DNA of 36,089 bases. Origin: Pseudoxanthomonas sp. (lineage in GTDB: Bacteria; Pseudomonadota; Gammaproteobacteria; Xanthomonadales; Xanthomonadaceae). This document shows, in pieces, positions 22,951 to 32,481 of this stretch. Position 1 is the first letter of the stretch, and each line of letters begins with the position of its first letter. The stretch spans positions 1 through 36,089 of the forward strand of contig NZ_JANJUE010000234.1 of NCBI RefSeq assembly GCF_024710765.1, read 5' to 3'. The position numbers and the translations under genes are program-made. A model generated the notes under the pieces. That model was not told the DNA's origin, ran no database searches, and saw only the letters and a list, made by a program, of their open reading frames with translations.

Positions 22951-24474
22951 TCATACGTCCGCTGATTTGCAGTAGCGGGCGATGAAGTCCTGGTGCAGGG
23001 GCATCGCTTCCACGGCCTTGGCCAGTCCCTGGCGCACGCGCTCGACGAAGCTGGCCAGTTCATCCTCCGGCATTTCGTCCACGATGGGGTGATAGCCGCG
23101 CGGCACGATGCGCTGGCCGAGCATCACCTGGACCCAGCTCGGCAGCGCGAAGAAATCCTCCCCATTGCGGAAGTAGCGCCCATCCAGGCGGAACAGCTCG
23201 ACCGTCTCGCGCAGCGTGTCCGGTATCGCCATCGTGCGGCAGTGATTCCAGAACGGCGTATCGTCGCGTTCGGTCGCGTTGTAGTGCAGGACCAGGAAAT
23301 CGCGGATCCTCTCGTACTCGAAGATCGAGTCGCGGTTGAAGCGATCGATCAACAGGGGATCGAAACCCAGATCGGGAAACAGGCCGAGCAACCGCTGCAG
23401 GCCGGACTGGACCAGATGGATGCTGGTGGATTCGAGAGGTTCCATGAAGCCACCCGCCAGGCCCAGCGCGACCACGTTGCGGTTCCAGAACCTGCGCCGG
23501 CGGCCGGCGGTGAAGCGCAGCGGGCGCGGGTCGATCAATGCCGGACCATCGAGATTCGCGAGCAGGGTCGCGGCCGCCTCGTCGTCACTGAGATACCGGC
23601 TGGAGTAGACGTAGCCATTGCCGACGCGATGCTGCAACGGAATCCGCCACTGCCAGCCCGCCGCGCGCGCCGTGGAACGCGTATAGGGAGTCAGCGGTCC
23701 CGCGCTTTCCGACGCCACCGCCATCGCCCGGTCGCACGGCAGCCATTCCGACCAGTCCTCGTAGCCGGTTTTCAGTACCTGTTCGATCAACAGGCCGCGG
23801 AATCCGGAGCAATCGATGAACAGATCGCCCTCGATGCGTTCGCCGCTCTCCATCACCACCGCTTCGATGAAACCATCCCCGGCGCGCTGGACGGCATCCA
23901 CCACCTTGCCCTCGATGCGGGTCACGCCTCGCCGCTCGGACAGGTTGCGCAGGTAGCGCGCGTAGAGGCCCGCATCGAAGTGGTAGCCGTACGCGATGTC
24001 CGCCAGCGGCGATCCGGCGGGCGCCTGTTCCGAGCTGGTCATGAACCTGTGCAGCGGCGCGGCCACCGTGGGCAGCGAGTAGGCGCCGATGCCGGGGACG
24101 CGGCCGGACTGGAACAGCTTGAGCCAGAACTGGTGGAACGGCAGTGGTCCGAGCGATCGCCCGATGGTGCCGAAGCCATGGATGTAGCTGTCGCCGATGC
24201 GCGCCCAGTCGTTGAACTGGATGCCCAGTTTGAAGGTGCCGCGGGTCTGGGTGACGAAATCGGCTTCGCGGATGCCCAGCACCTGCGCATTGAACAAGCG
24301 CATATGGGGGACGCTGGCCTCACCCACCCCGATGATGCCGATCTCTTCCGATTCGATCAGGCGGACCTCCGCGCCCCGGCCGACGAAGGTGGCCAGCGTG
24401 GCCGCCGCCATCCAGCCGGAACTGCCTCCGCCGACCACGACCACGCGCCGGATTCGATTGTCGGTATCCGTCAT
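22951..24474 (-). CDS. Flavin-dependent tryptophan-halogenase-family protein
   Basis: This 507-residue cytoplasmic protein of the tryptophan halogenase family uses FADH2, O2 and halide to halogenate an electron-rich substrate. The N-terminal FAD motif GGGSSGWMAA is at 15-24. The family motif GWQWRIP is present. Lys82 in RGTFKLG aligns with the HOCl-guiding Lys79 of PrnA. MEPLESTSI keeps the glutamate that corresponds to PrnA Glu346. Known chlorination chemistry requires a separate flavin reductase, which is absent here. Relatives beside TonB receptors (for example BrvH of Brevundimonas) act on free indole or similar small molecules rather than on tryptophan. The start at 24474 has GGGGAGGGG upstream. 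It follows the TonB receptor on the same strand, beyond a terminator. Confidence 0.88.
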   Translation of the reverse strand: MTDTDNRIRRVVVVGGGSSGWMAAATLATFVGRGAEVRLIESEEIGIIGVGEASVPHMRLFNAQVLGIREADFVTQTRGTFKLGIQFNDWARIGDSYIHGFGTIGRSLGPLPFHQFWLKLFQSGRVPGIGAYSLPTVAAPLHRFMTSSEQAPAGSPLADIAYGYHFDAGLYARYLRNLSERRGVTRIEGKVVDAVQRAGDGFIEAVVMESGERIEGDLFIDCSGFRGLLIEQVLKTGYEDWSEWLPCDRAMAVASESAGPLTPYTRSTARAAGWQWRIPLQHRVGNGYVYSSRYLSDDEAAATLLANLDGPALIDPRPLRFTAGRRRRFWNRNVVALGLAGGFMEPLESTSIHLVQSGLQRLLGLFPDLGFDPLLIDRFNRDSIFEYERIRDFLVLHYNATERDDTPFWNHCRTMAIPDTLRETVELFRLDGRYFRNGEDFFALPSWVQVMLGQRIVPRGYHPIVDEMPEDELASFVERVRQGLAKAVEAMPLHQDFIARYCKSADV

Positions 24475-24509
24475 GACCTGCCCCTCCCCGGGAGTCTCCT
24501 GCGGCTTGC

Positions 24510-24545
24510 CAAAGAAAATCCCCCTCGCCCGGAGGCGAGGGGGAT
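24510..24545 (-). terminator. Rho-independent terminator after the TonB receptor
   Basis: Perfect 12-bp arms (ATCCCCCTCGCC at 24518-24529 and its complement at 24534-24545) flank a 4-nt loop. Read leftward, the stem is followed by TTTCTTT. It begins 13 nt after the TonB receptor stop at 24558 and precedes the halogenase start at 24474, so halogenase expression may be read-through or from its own promoter. Confidence 0.85.
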
Positions 24546-24557
24546 GGATGCCACGAC

Positions 24558-27500
24558 TCAGAACTTGTAAGTCAGGCCCAGGTACAGGATGCGGCCGGAG
24601 TACGTGTTGGAGTAGGTGCGGGCATCGGTGTCGTTGCCCAGGTGCTCCCGCTGTTCCGACTTGGTCGCATTCAAAACCGAACCCGTCAACGTCAGGTAGT
24701 CGGTGATGTTGTAGGCGGCATTCAGATCGAGTTGGTCATAGGGCTCGCTGTAGATCGTGAAGCCATTGTTCAAGTTGCCGATGACTTCACCGCGACGGTT
24801 GTAGGAGGCGCGGGCCAGGAACCTGTCGTTCTCGTAGAACACCGTGAGGTTTGCCTGGTTCTTGGCGCTGCCCGCCAACGGCGAGTCACCGATGTTCTCT
24901 CCGTCAAGGACGATCGAGGCCAGGTTGGTGTCGTTGTAGGTGTAGTTGGCCTGGAAGCCGAAGCCGGTGTCGAAGGTGTGCTGCGCATACAGCTCCACGC
25001 CCTGCGATACCGCATCGCGACCATTGGCATCGGTGCTGTAGCCCTGGATGGTCACCGTTTCCCCACCCACCACCAGCTGCTGGTCGCGGACCACTTCGAC
25101 GGTGAAGTTCTTGACGTTCTTCCGGAACAGTCCGGCGCCCAGCACCGAGCCGGGCTTGTAGTACCACTCCAGCCCGACATCGAACTGGGTCGCCTCGAAC
25201 GGCTGCAGGTCCTTGTTGCTGCCCGAACCGTACCAGCCCGGGTTGGTGGTACCGCCCGCCACGCGCCGATCGTTGCTGTACTCCTCGCTGTAGAACTGGA
25301 GACCGCCGGGATAGGCGATGCTGGTGTAACCCGCGCGTGAAATGACCTTGGACGCGGCGGCGCGCAGCACCAGGTCGTCCCTCAGGTCATAGGCAATGTT
25401 GAAGCTGGGCAGCACGTCGGTGTAGGACTTCTCCAGCGAGGCCAGCTCGTAGGTCTTCTCGCGCACGTCGCGGCGGACGAAGCCGGATTCGCAGACGGTT
25501 CCCGCGGGCGGCTCGCCGGCCGGGCACGCCAGCGGGTTGCCGTCCGGACCGTCGACGAAGTAGTCCATGAACCGCTCGACCGAATCGGTGGATGCGGCGC
25601 TCTGCTTGGTCCTGACGACGCGCACGCCGATGTTGCCGCGCAGGCGATCGGTGCGGAAGTTGGCCTGGAAGTAGCCCGAGTAGATCTTCTCGCCGACGTT
25701 GTAGATGAAATCCGGTTCGCGCCGGTTCTGCATGCCGCCATAGCGGCTGTTGAGGTAGTTGATGTAGGCCGGGAAATTGATGCCCGGGAAGACGTTGGCG
25801 TTGAAACCGCCGGCGATGTTGCCGATGGGTTTCGAGTAGAAGAAGCCGGGCTGGGCGATGCCCTTCTCCGGATCGTCGCAACCGCCGGACTGGTAGCGCG
25901 CCTCGTAATCGTCCGGCGAGGCTCCCTGGCAGACCCAGTAGGTGTTGCCGGTATTGCGATGGACCTTGCCGTCCCGGTACTTCGCGCCGAACTGGATCGA
26001 ATCCAGCCAGCCGTCCTCGAACAGCTTGGTGAAGTCGGCCTGGAAGTAGTTCTGCTCCAGTTCGGTCTCCATCCAGGACGAGTCGGTGGAGCCGGTGTCG
26101 ATCTCCGCCACGCCCGCCATCAGCATGTCCTGCAGGTTCGGCGAGAAGGTCGCCGTGGGCGTACCCGTCAAGTCCCAGGCGCTGTAGGTATTGCCCGCCT
26201 GCCAGACGCCATCGACCTGGCGACGCGGCTTGGCCGACATGCGGAAGTTCATCGACGGACCGCCTTCCGACCAGGTGCGCCCTCCCTTGAACGAGGCCTT
26301 CCAGAGCGGGCCGATATCCCATTCGATCGCCAGGTCCGCGGTCTGCGAAAGCGCCTTCTCGCGGCTGTAGCCGCCGGTCAGCTGCGGGGTCGGGATGGTG
26401 CAGTCGTCCGGTCCCCAGCCGCCCGGTTCCAGGCCGGCGGCGGCGGCTTCGTCCTCGCTGCAGTAGTAGGTCTTGCCGGGCAGCTTTTCGTACTCGGCGC
26501 CGGTGACGATGGTGCCGCTGCGGTCGAAGGTCAGCCCGTTGAGCAGCCGGCCGCCCGGCCAGTTGCCGTCGCCCGAATAACGCGCCAGGTTCCATTCCGG
26601 AATCTTCAGCATGTTCAGGGTGTAGTCGCCCTGCAGCTCGAAGCGGAAATAGTTGGCGGTCAGGGTGAGGTTGTCCGTCGGCTTGAACTGGAAGGTCAGC
26701 TGCGCGCCCTCGCGCTCGCGCTCCTCTTCGCGGACGGCGAAGTTGACCGAGGTCGGCATGAAGAAATTCGAATAGTAGTCGCCTCCCTGGTTGTAGAAAC
26801 CGGACTGGCCCCACCAGTAGTGGATGCCGTCCTGGGTCTGCGGACGTCCGTTGACGTCGACCGCGGGCGAGCCCTCGTAGTCGTCGCCATACCACTGGTA
26901 GTCCTCGGTGGTGACTTCCATGCTGCGGTTGGTTCGTTTCTGCTTGGTCACTCCCACCAGGACGCCGAACCGGTCGTCATCGCTGTGCCAGGAATACATC
27001 GCCGACAACTGCGGATCGGTGGTCTTGCTGGTGTCGGAATAGGTGCCTTCGACGGTGGCGAAGCCCGAGTTGCTTTCCATGTCCAGCGGGCGGCGGGTGT
27101 GCAGGATCACCGTGCCGCCGATGCCGCCTTCGTCGATCCGGGCTTCCGGCGTCTTGAACAGTTCCGCGCTGGACAGCATGTTGGCCGGCAGCAGGGTGTA
27201 GTTGAACGAGCGCGACGCTTCATCGTTGGTCTCGGACGAGGCGATGTAGTTGCCGTTCAACTGGGTCAGGGTGAGGTCCGAGGACAGGCCGCGCACGCTG
27301 ACGGTTTTTCCTTCGCCGCCATCCCGGGTGATGATCACGCCGGGCACGCGCTGCAGCGCATCGGCCACGTTCTTGTCGGGGAACTTGCTGACGTCCTCGG
27401 CGGTGATGACCTCGACCACCGCGTTGGCGTTGCGTTTCTGTTCGAGACTCTGCTCGATCGAGTAGCGGTAACCGGTGACCGTGACCTGGTCCAGGTCGGT

Positions 27501-27644
27501 GGCGGTGGCGGGCGTGCCGGTCTGGGCCGGGGGTGCCGCCTGCTGTGCGAGCACGCTGCCCGGCAATGCGGCCGTCGCGGTCAATGCGATGGCGATCGCC
27601 GTGGACAGCGAATTCCTGATGCGCTTGCGTGGAACCTGTTTCAT
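24558..27644 (-). CDS. TonB-dependent receptor (Caulobacter type) linked to the halogenase
   Basis: This 1028-residue outer-membrane receptor begins with a signal peptide at about 1-34 (ALPGSVLAQQ) and a TonB-box-like TDLDQVTVTGYR region. The plug domain (about 70-200: VVEVITAEDVSKFPDKNVAD, RVPGVIITRD, VRGLSSDLTLTQLNG) precedes a barrel ending in YLGLTYKF. It lacks an STN domain, so it is a plain transporter rather than a signal transducer. It resembles the Caulobacter/Xanthomonas family in which receptors often neighbour tryptophan-halogenase genes. The start at 27644 has GGAGAGGG upstream; an in-frame extension to 27830 is not signal-peptide-like. The ligand is unknown, perhaps an aromatic or indolic compound related to the halogenase (inference). 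Confidence 0.9.
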   Translation of the reverse strand: MKQVPRKRIRNSLSTAIAIALTATAALPGSVLAQQAAPPAQTGTPATATDLDQVTVTGYRYSIEQSLEQKRNANAVVEVITAEDVSKFPDKNVADALQRVPGVIITRDGGEGKTVSVRGLSSDLTLTQLNGNYIASSETNDEASRSFNYTLLPANMLSSAELFKTPEARIDEGGIGGTVILHTRRPLDMESNSGFATVEGTYSDTSKTTDPQLSAMYSWHSDDDRFGVLVGVTKQKRTNRSMEVTTEDYQWYGDDYEGSPAVDVNGRPQTQDGIHYWWGQSGFYNQGGDYYSNFFMPTSVNFAVREEEREREGAQLTFQFKPTDNLTLTANYFRFELQGDYTLNMLKIPEWNLARYSGDGNWPGGRLLNGLTFDRSGTIVTGAEYEKLPGKTYYCSEDEAAAAGLEPGGWGPDDCTIPTPQLTGGYSREKALSQTADLAIEWDIGPLWKASFKGGRTWSEGGPSMNFRMSAKPRRQVDGVWQAGNTYSAWDLTGTPTATFSPNLQDMLMAGVAEIDTGSTDSSWMETELEQNYFQADFTKLFEDGWLDSIQFGAKYRDGKVHRNTGNTYWVCQGASPDDYEARYQSGGCDDPEKGIAQPGFFYSKPIGNIAGGFNANVFPGINFPAYINYLNSRYGGMQNRREPDFIYNVGEKIYSGYFQANFRTDRLRGNIGVRVVRTKQSAASTDSVERFMDYFVDGPDGNPLACPAGEPPAGTVCESGFVRRDVREKTYELASLEKSYTDVLPSFNIAYDLRDDLVLRAAASKVISRAGYTSIAYPGGLQFYSEEYSNDRRVAGGTTNPGWYGSGSNKDLQPFEATQFDVGLEWYYKPGSVLGAGLFRKNVKNFTVEVVRDQQLVVGGETVTIQGYSTDANGRDAVSQGVELYAQHTFDTGFGFQANYTYNDTNLASIVLDGENIGDSPLAGSAKNQANLTVFYENDRFLARASYNRRGEVIGNLNNGFTIYSEPYDQLDLNAAYNITDYLTLTGSVLNATKSEQREHLGNDTDARTYSNTYSGRILYLGLTYKF

Positions 27645-28005
27645 TTCAATCACCCTCTCCTGGATTGAATCGGTTACTGACGCTGGATTTTGTATCGATC
27701 TAAATTTTTCGGAACCTTTGCCTCGTTCAAATACGCGGAGATCACCCCGTTGCCGGAATGACTGGATACGTCGGTATCGCCCCGCCAGTGCTTCCCACTC
27801 GTGACCGCTTCCGTACTTGGATCGATTCAAGCGAGGGGCGGCAGATTATTAGCACAGGGATTTCCCGGGTGCATGCTGCCCCGCAGCATCGCCCGTCCAG
27901 CCTTTCAGAGGTGCGCTCCACCCGTCATGCGGGTCGCGAATCGGGAAAGCCATGCCGGCCCTGTCATCCCGCAGGAACCTGCCTCCGGATACCGAACGGA
28001 ACCCT
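27645..28005. other. Intergenic region upstream of TonB receptor, downstream of cobC
   Basis: No gene is convincing in this 361-bp gap. The side near 27645-27760 is AT-rich (AAATTTTTCGG, TTGTATCGATC) and probably holds the TonB receptor promoter, though no firm -35/-10 pair can be assigned. ATGCTGC/GCAGCAT (27873-27879, 27883-27889) forms a small perfect hairpin. No cobalamin riboswitch signature was recognised here. Confidence 0.6.
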
Positions 28006-28017
28006 TCAGGGGTTCCG
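27997..28017 (-). terminator. Hairpin spanning the cobC stop codon
   Basis: CGGAACCC (27997-28004) and GGGTTCCG (28010-28017) form perfect 8-bp arms around TTCAG, with the cobC TGA in the loop. It would fold at the very end of the long B12 transcript and may terminate it or protect its 3' end; the U tract is poor. Confidence 0.5.
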
Positions 28018-28581
28018 GCCGGTCCAGGCCAGGGGATGCAGCGAGGCGTGCGCGACCTCGATGCGGACCATGTCGCCGAAGCCACGCGATTCCACCAGGC
28101 ATCGCAACAGGCGAATGACCGCGCCGTGGGTCACGACCAGTGTCCGTCCGCCATGGGTTCCGGCCTCGCGGGCGATCTCGTCCAGTGCGGCGCCGAGGCG
28201 ATCACGAAATGCGCCGAAGGCTTCCGCTCCCGGTGGCGCGTGATGCTCCGGATCGCTCCAGTAGCGCTGCAGGGTGTCCGGCGAATCGCGCTGGAGTTGT
28301 TCGATCGGAACACCCTGCCATTGGCCGAAGTCGTACTCGACCAGGCGCGCGTCCAACCGCAGCGGCAGGTCGCGACGCTCCGCCAGTTCTTCGGCGAATG
28401 CCGCGCATCGCTGCAGGGTGGAAGACACCACCCGATCCCAGTGACGCGCCGCGCAAGCCTCGCGCAACTGCGCCCAGCCCAGGGGCGAGAGCGCATCATC
28501 CAGTTGCCCGCGATAGCTGACCTGGCCGGTGTCGCCGTGGCGCATCAGTTCGATGCTGGTGCCGACGTGCCGGCGCGTCAC
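28006..28581 (-). CDS. cobC: Alpha-ribazole-5'-phosphate phosphatase (histidine phosphatase family)
   Basis: This 191-residue cytoplasmic phosphatase is related to phosphoglycerate mutase and removes phosphate from the nucleotide-loop intermediate of cobalamin. The catalytic RHG has His15 (ELMRHGDTG). A second set (VEYDFGQWQG) and the distal VVTHGAVIRLL histidine complete the family. The GTG start at 28581 overlaps the cobU stop (GTGA). It is the last gene of the leftward B12 operon. The family is broad, but the operon context makes CobC the best assignment. Confidence 0.85.
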   Translation of the reverse strand: MTRRHVGTSIELMRHGDTGQVSYRGQLDDALSPLGWAQLREACAARHWDRVVSSTLQRCAAFAEELAERRDLPLRLDARLVEYDFGQWQGVPIEQLQRDSPDTLQRYWSDPEHHAPPGAEAFGAFRDRLGAALDEIAREAGTHGGRTLVVTHGAVIRLLRCLVESRGFGDMVRIEVAHASLHPLAWTGRNP

Positions 28582-29099
28582 GGCAAGGTTCCCTTCAGTG
28601 CCAGCGGCAGTCCCGCCGCCACCCATGCCACCCGTCCGCAGACCTGCGCCAGGTCTTGATGCAGGCGACCGGCCTCGTCGACGAAGCGGCGGCTTAGTTC
28701 GCCCATCGGCACGATGCCACAACCGACTTCGTTGCTGACCAGCAGGATCTCCCCCGGCAGGCCGGGCAGCGTCGCCAGCAATGCCCCGCGCTGCCGATCA
28801 AACATCGCGCCGTCGGCGTCAAGCAGCAGGTTGTTCAGCCACAGGGTCAGGCAGTCCACCAGCAGGCAGCGATCCTCGGCCGCATGCCGCGCCAGCGTCG
28901 CGGCGAGCGCGGTGGGTGCCTCGATACAGGCCCAATCCGACGGCCGTCGCGCGCGATGGTGGGCGACGCGCGCCGCCATTTCGTCGTCGCCGATGCGGGC
29001 GGTGGCGACATAGGTCACCGGCAGGCCGGAGTCCTTCGCCCAGCGCTCGGCCAGCGCGCTCTTGCCGGATCGCGCGCCTCCCAGGATCAGGCTATGCAT
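28578..29099 (-). CDS. cobU: Adenosylcobinamide kinase/guanylyltransferase CobU
   Basis: This 173-residue bifunctional enzyme phosphorylates adenosylcobinamide and adds GMP, making adenosylcobinamide-GDP. The P-loop GGARSGKS lies at residues 6-13, followed by [26 protein letters not shown], which carries the guanylylated-His region, and by [13 protein letters not shown] and [12 protein letters not shown]. Its start overlaps the cobQ stop by 8 nt and its stop overlaps cobC by 4 nt. The next expected enzymes, CobT and CobS, are not encoded in this window. Confidence 0.95.
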   Translation of the reverse strand: MHSLILGGARSGKSALAERWAKDSGLPVTYVATARIGDDEMAARVAHHRARRPSDWACIEAPTALAATLARHAAEDRCLLVDCLTLWLNNLLLDADGAMFDRQRGALLATLPGLPGEILLVSNEVGCGIVPMGELSRRFVDEAGRLHQDLAQVCGRVAWVAAGLPLALKGTLP

Positions 29100-30570
29100 T
29101 AAACCTCCCCCGTTCCAGCAGATGGAGCAGCGTCGTGGTATCGAGATGCGTCTCGACCGCGTCGGCCAGCCGCTCGATGGCGGCTTCGCGCAACGCATGA
29201 ACGTCCGTGGCGACCGGCCTTTCCAGCCCGGCCCAGCGCAGCAATGCGGCCAACGCCGGCGGCGAATCGAACAGGCCGTGCACATAGGTACCCAACACCT
29301 GGTCATCCGCCGAACACGCGCCATCGGCATGCCCGTCCTCGAGCAGCAACGGAGCCGAGGCAAGCCCGCCGCCCTGGCTGACACCGCAATGGATTTCGTA
29401 GCCCGTGACGGGCACCTGGCCATCGGCGAGGCGAAGAACACCCCGGACATTGCGCAGCCGTTTCTCCGGCGCCAGCGTGGTCTCGATGTCCAGCCATCCC
29501 AGTCCCGTGCTGGCGCCGGGAGTGCCTTCGACGCCCCCGGGATCGACGATGACCCGGCCGAGCATCTGGAAGCCGCCGCAGATGCCGATCACCTTGCCGC
29601 CGTAGCGCAGATGCCGTGCCAGTACCGGTTCCCAGCCCTGCGCACGCAACCAGGCCAGATCCGCGCGGGTGGACTTGCTGCCCGGCAGGATGATCAGATC
29701 GCAGGGCGGTGGTGTTTCGCCAGGGCCGATGAAGCGGAAGTCCACTTGCGGATGCGCGCGCAGCGCGTCGAAATCGGTGTGGTTGCTGATGCGTGGCAGC
29801 GCCGGCGCCACGATCCGCAGGCACGCATCGGGCTTGTCGGCAACGGACGCCGGCAAGGCGTCTTCGGCCTCCAGATGCAGGCCGTGCAGATACGGCAACA
29901 CGCCCAGCACCGGCTTGCCGGTCTCGCGTTCCAGCCAGGCGAGACCGGGCTCCAGCAGCGCCCTGTCGCCGCGGAACCGGTTGATGACGAATCCCCTCAC
30001 CCGCCGCCGCTCGCTTTCCGACAACAGCGCCAGCGTGCCCACCAGGTGTGCGAATACCCCGCCGCGATCGATGTCGGCCACCAGGATCACCGGGCAGTCC
30101 ACCGCTTCCGCGTATCCCATGTTGGCGATGTCGTTCGCGCGCAGGTTGATTTCCGCCGGACTGCCGGCGCCCTCCACCACCACCACCTCGTGGGCCGCGC
30201 ACAGCCGCGCATGCGAGGCCAGCACGGCTTCGCGCGCCACCCGCTTGTAGTCGTGATAGGCCGCGGCATCCAGTCGGGCCACGGCCTTGCCATGCAGGAT
30301 CACCTGCGCACCGGCGTCGCTGTCCGGCTTCAACAGCACCGGATTGAAATCGGTGTGCGCGGCGAGCCCGCAGGCCTGCGCCTGCACCGCCTGCGCACGC
30401 CCGATCTCGCCACCGTCGATCGTCACGGCCGAGTTGAGCGCCATGTTCTGCGGCTTGAACGGCGCCACCCGCACGCCCCGCCGATGCAGCCAGCGGCACA
30501 GTGCGGTGACCAGCGTGCTCTTGCCCGCGTCCGAGGTGCAGCCCTGCACCATCAATACCCGCGCGTTCAT
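29092..30570 (-). CDS. cobQ: Cobyric acid synthase (glutamine-hydrolysing) CobQ
   Basis: This 492-residue enzyme amidates the b, d, e and g side chains of adenosylcobyrinic acid a,c-diamide using ATP and glutamine. The N-terminal P-loop-type domain has [14 protein letters not shown] (8-20) and [12 protein letters not shown]. The C-terminal class I-like amidotransferase domain carries Cys331 in [10 protein letters not shown]. The ATG at 30570 overlaps the cobD stop (ATGA), and an ATG-less upstream extension is out of keeping with the family. It sits in the middle of the B12 operon. Family name in Salmonella: CbiP. Confidence 0.95.
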   Translation of the reverse strand: MNARVLMVQGCTSDAGKSTLVTALCRWLHRRGVRVAPFKPQNMALNSAVTIDGGEIGRAQAVQAQACGLAAHTDFNPVLLKPDSDAGAQVILHGKAVARLDAAAYHDYKRVAREAVLASHARLCAAHEVVVVEGAGSPAEINLRANDIANMGYAEAVDCPVILVADIDRGGVFAHLVGTLALLSESERRRVRGFVINRFRGDRALLEPGLAWLERETGKPVLGVLPYLHGLHLEAEDALPASVADKPDACLRIVAPALPRISNHTDFDALRAHPQVDFRFIGPGETPPPCDLIILPGSKSTRADLAWLRAQGWEPVLARHLRYGGKVIGICGGFQMLGRVIVDPGGVEGTPGASTGLGWLDIETTLAPEKRLRNVRGVLRLADGQVPVTGYEIHCGVSQGGGLASAPLLLEDGHADGACSADDQVLGTYVHGLFDSPPALAALLRWAGLERPVATDVHALREAAIERLADAVETHLDTTTLLHLLERGRFNA

Positions 30571-31562
30571 GCGATGGCCGCCGCGTGGATATCGCCCAGG
30601 GCCAGGCGCAATCGCTCGAAGCCGGATTCGTCGGCGGGTAAACCGAAGCGCAGGCTGGACGGTGCCTCGAACAGGCGGGTCAGGATCGCCCGCCGCGCCA
30701 GGGCCTCGTGCAGTCCGCGCGCGGCCGGAAACCGGCACCATTGGAACAGCGCGCAGCCGCCCGCCGGCGCCAGTCCCGCGCCATGCAGCGTCCCGGCCAG
30801 GCGCTCGCCGGCGGTACGCAGGCGGGCGCGTGCCATCGACTGCCAGTCCGCATCGGCCAGGGCCAACCGCAACGCATGCCGGCTCGGGCCGCTCAGGGTC
30901 CAGGGGCCCAGCCGTTCGCGCAAACGATCCAGCAACGGGGGTGCCGCGCACACGAAGCCGGCGCGTGCGCCCGCCATGCCGAAGAACTTGCCGACAGAGC
31001 GCAGCACCACCAGTCCCTCGCGCCCACTTTCGGCACACAGGCTGGCTTCCGGTTCCACGTCGATGAATGCCTCGTCGACGATCAGCCAGCCGCCCCGGCG
31101 CGACAGATCCGCATGCAATGCAAGCAGATGCTCCATCGTGAAGCGTTCGCCGCCCGGATTGTTGGGATGGATCAGCACGATCACGTCGAACCGTTCCACC
31201 GCCGCCCGCAGCGCTTCCGCCGGCAGGGTTTCCACCGCGTGCCCCGCCTGTCGCCAGGCGTGCGCGTGTTCGGCATAGCCCGGGGCGATGACGCCCACCC
31301 GCGACGCCGCGCGCAGCTGTGGCAGCGCCTGGATCGCGGCCTGCGAACCGGCGACCGGCAGCAGCGCCGGCGCGCGGTAGTACGCGCGCGCGATGTCAAT
31401 CAGACCGTCGTCGTCCTCCGGCAGGCGGTGCCAGGCCGACGCCGGCAGGGCCGGCACCGGCCACGGAAACGGACTGACGCCGGTGGACAGATCCAGCCAT
31501 TGGTCCGCGGGAATTCCATACTGCCGCGCCGCGCGCAGCAGGCGGCCACCATGTTCAAGCAT
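30567..31562 (-). CDS. cobD: L-threonine-O-3-phosphate decarboxylase (CobD, also called CobC)
   Basis: This 331-residue fold-type I PLP enzyme makes (R)-1-amino-2-propanol phosphate, the linker between corrin ring and nucleotide loop. The Schiff-base lysine is Lys192 in [21 protein letters not shown] (132-138) and IVDEAFID (161-168) are the cofactor-binding signatures of the class. Salmonella nomenclature is cobD; the Pseudomonas denitrificans name is cobC, not to be confused with the phosphatase at 28006-28581. The start overlaps the cbiB stop by 8 nt and the stop overlaps cobQ by 4 nt. Confidence 0.93.
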   Translation of the reverse strand: MLEHGGRLLRAARQYGIPADQWLDLSTGVSPFPWPVPALPASAWHRLPEDDDGLIDIARAYYRAPALLPVAGSQAAIQALPQLRAASRVGVIAPGYAEHAHAWRQAGHAVETLPAEALRAAVERFDVIVLIHPNNPGGERFTMEHLLALHADLSRRGGWLIVDEAFIDVEPEASLCAESGREGLVVLRSVGKFFGMAGARAGFVCAAPPLLDRLRERLGPWTLSGPSRHALRLALADADWQSMARARLRTAGERLAGTLHGAGLAPAGGCALFQWCRFPAARGLHEALARRAILTRLFEAPSSLRFGLPADESGFERLRLALGDIHAAAIA

Positions 31563-32481
31563 GCATCACCTCCCAGCCGATTCCGATCAGCAGCGCGATC
31601 GACAACCACATCGCCACGCCACGATTCACCAGCATCCGTGCGGCCGCGATTGCTTCCACGTCGGCCGCCCTGCCCTCGCCCAGCGCCGGGCGCGCCTGCC
31701 AGACGCCGTGGTAGGGCGCCGCTCCTCCCAGCTGGACGCCAAGCGCGCCGGCGCCGGCCGCCATCACCGGGCCGGCGTTGGGACTCTTCCAGCGCCGCCC
31801 CTGGGTGCGCCAGCAGTGCAATGCGCGCGAGGTGCGTCCAAGCAGCGCGTACGTCATTGCGACCAGGCGCGCCGGGACCAGGTTGAGCAGATCATCCACG
31901 CGCGCCGCGGCCCAGCCGAAGCGTCCATGGCGCGGCGTGCGGTAGCCCCACATCGCATCCAGCGTATTGGCCAGCCGGTACAGCACCACGCCGGGCGCAC
32001 CGAGCACCGCGAACCAGAACAGGGCGGCGAACACCGCATCGCTGCCGTTTTCCAGCACCGATTCGGTCGCTGCGGCGGCCACCTGCGACGCATCCAGCCC
32101 GTTGGTGTCGCGGCTGACCATGTGCCCGACCGCGTGCCGCGCGCCATCCAGATCGCCGGCGACCAGCGCCGCCTCGACGCCGCGCGCATGCTCACCGAGA
32201 CTGCGCTGCCCGATCGCCAGGTACAGCAGCACCGCAGCGAAGCCCGTGGCCAGGCCCGGCGATAGCCGTTCCAGCCAATCCCGGATCCAGACGACCACCG
32301 CGACCACCGGCAGGACCGCCAGCGCCCAGGCCAGCATCCCGGTGATCCGCGCATCGCGATACAGGCAATGTTCCAGCCGGTTGGCCCACCGACCGAAACC
32401 CACCAGCGGATGCCAGCGCCGGGCCTCGCCCAGCCACGCATCCAGGCAGACACCGGCGAGCATCGCCAGCGCCAGGCTCAC
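31555..32481 (-). CDS. cbiB: Adenosylcobinamide-phosphate synthase CbiB (CobD of P. denitrificans)
   Basis: This 308-residue inner-membrane protein joins aminopropanol (phosphate) to adenosylcobyric acid. Several hydrophobic helices occur, with family motifs [17 protein letters not shown] near the N terminus, [22 protein letters not shown] in the middle, [18 protein letters not shown], and [21 protein letters not shown]. The GTG start at 32481 overlaps the cobB stop (GTGA). An apparently much longer open frame extends to 33825, but its upstream part is out-of-frame cobB. Length agrees with the family (about 310). Confidence 0.92.
   Translation of the reverse strand: MSLALAMLAGVCLDAWLGEARRWHPLVGFGRWANRLEHCLYRDARITGMLAWALAVLPVVAVVVWIRDWLERLSPGLATGFAAVLLYLAIGQRSLGEHARGVEAALVAGDLDGARHAVGHMVSRDTNGLDASQVAAAATESVLENGSDAVFAALFWFAVLGAPGVVLYRLANTLDAMWGYRTPRHGRFGWAAARVDDLLNLVPARLVAMTYALLGRTSRALHCWRTQGRRWKSPNAGPVMAAGAGALGVQLGGAAPYHGVWQARPALGEGRAADVEAIAAARMLVNRGVAMWLSIALLIGIGWEVMHA

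Noticed and set aside
27961-27990. REP-like palindromic repeat near GCAGGAACCTGC
   Set aside because: Only one copy was noticed and its arms are 5 bp, so there is no support for a repeat family.
27645-28005. Possible cobalamin riboswitch near the cob genes
   Set aside because: No B12-box-like conserved core was found, and the gap lies downstream of the operon; a riboswitch is more likely ahead of btuB outside the window.
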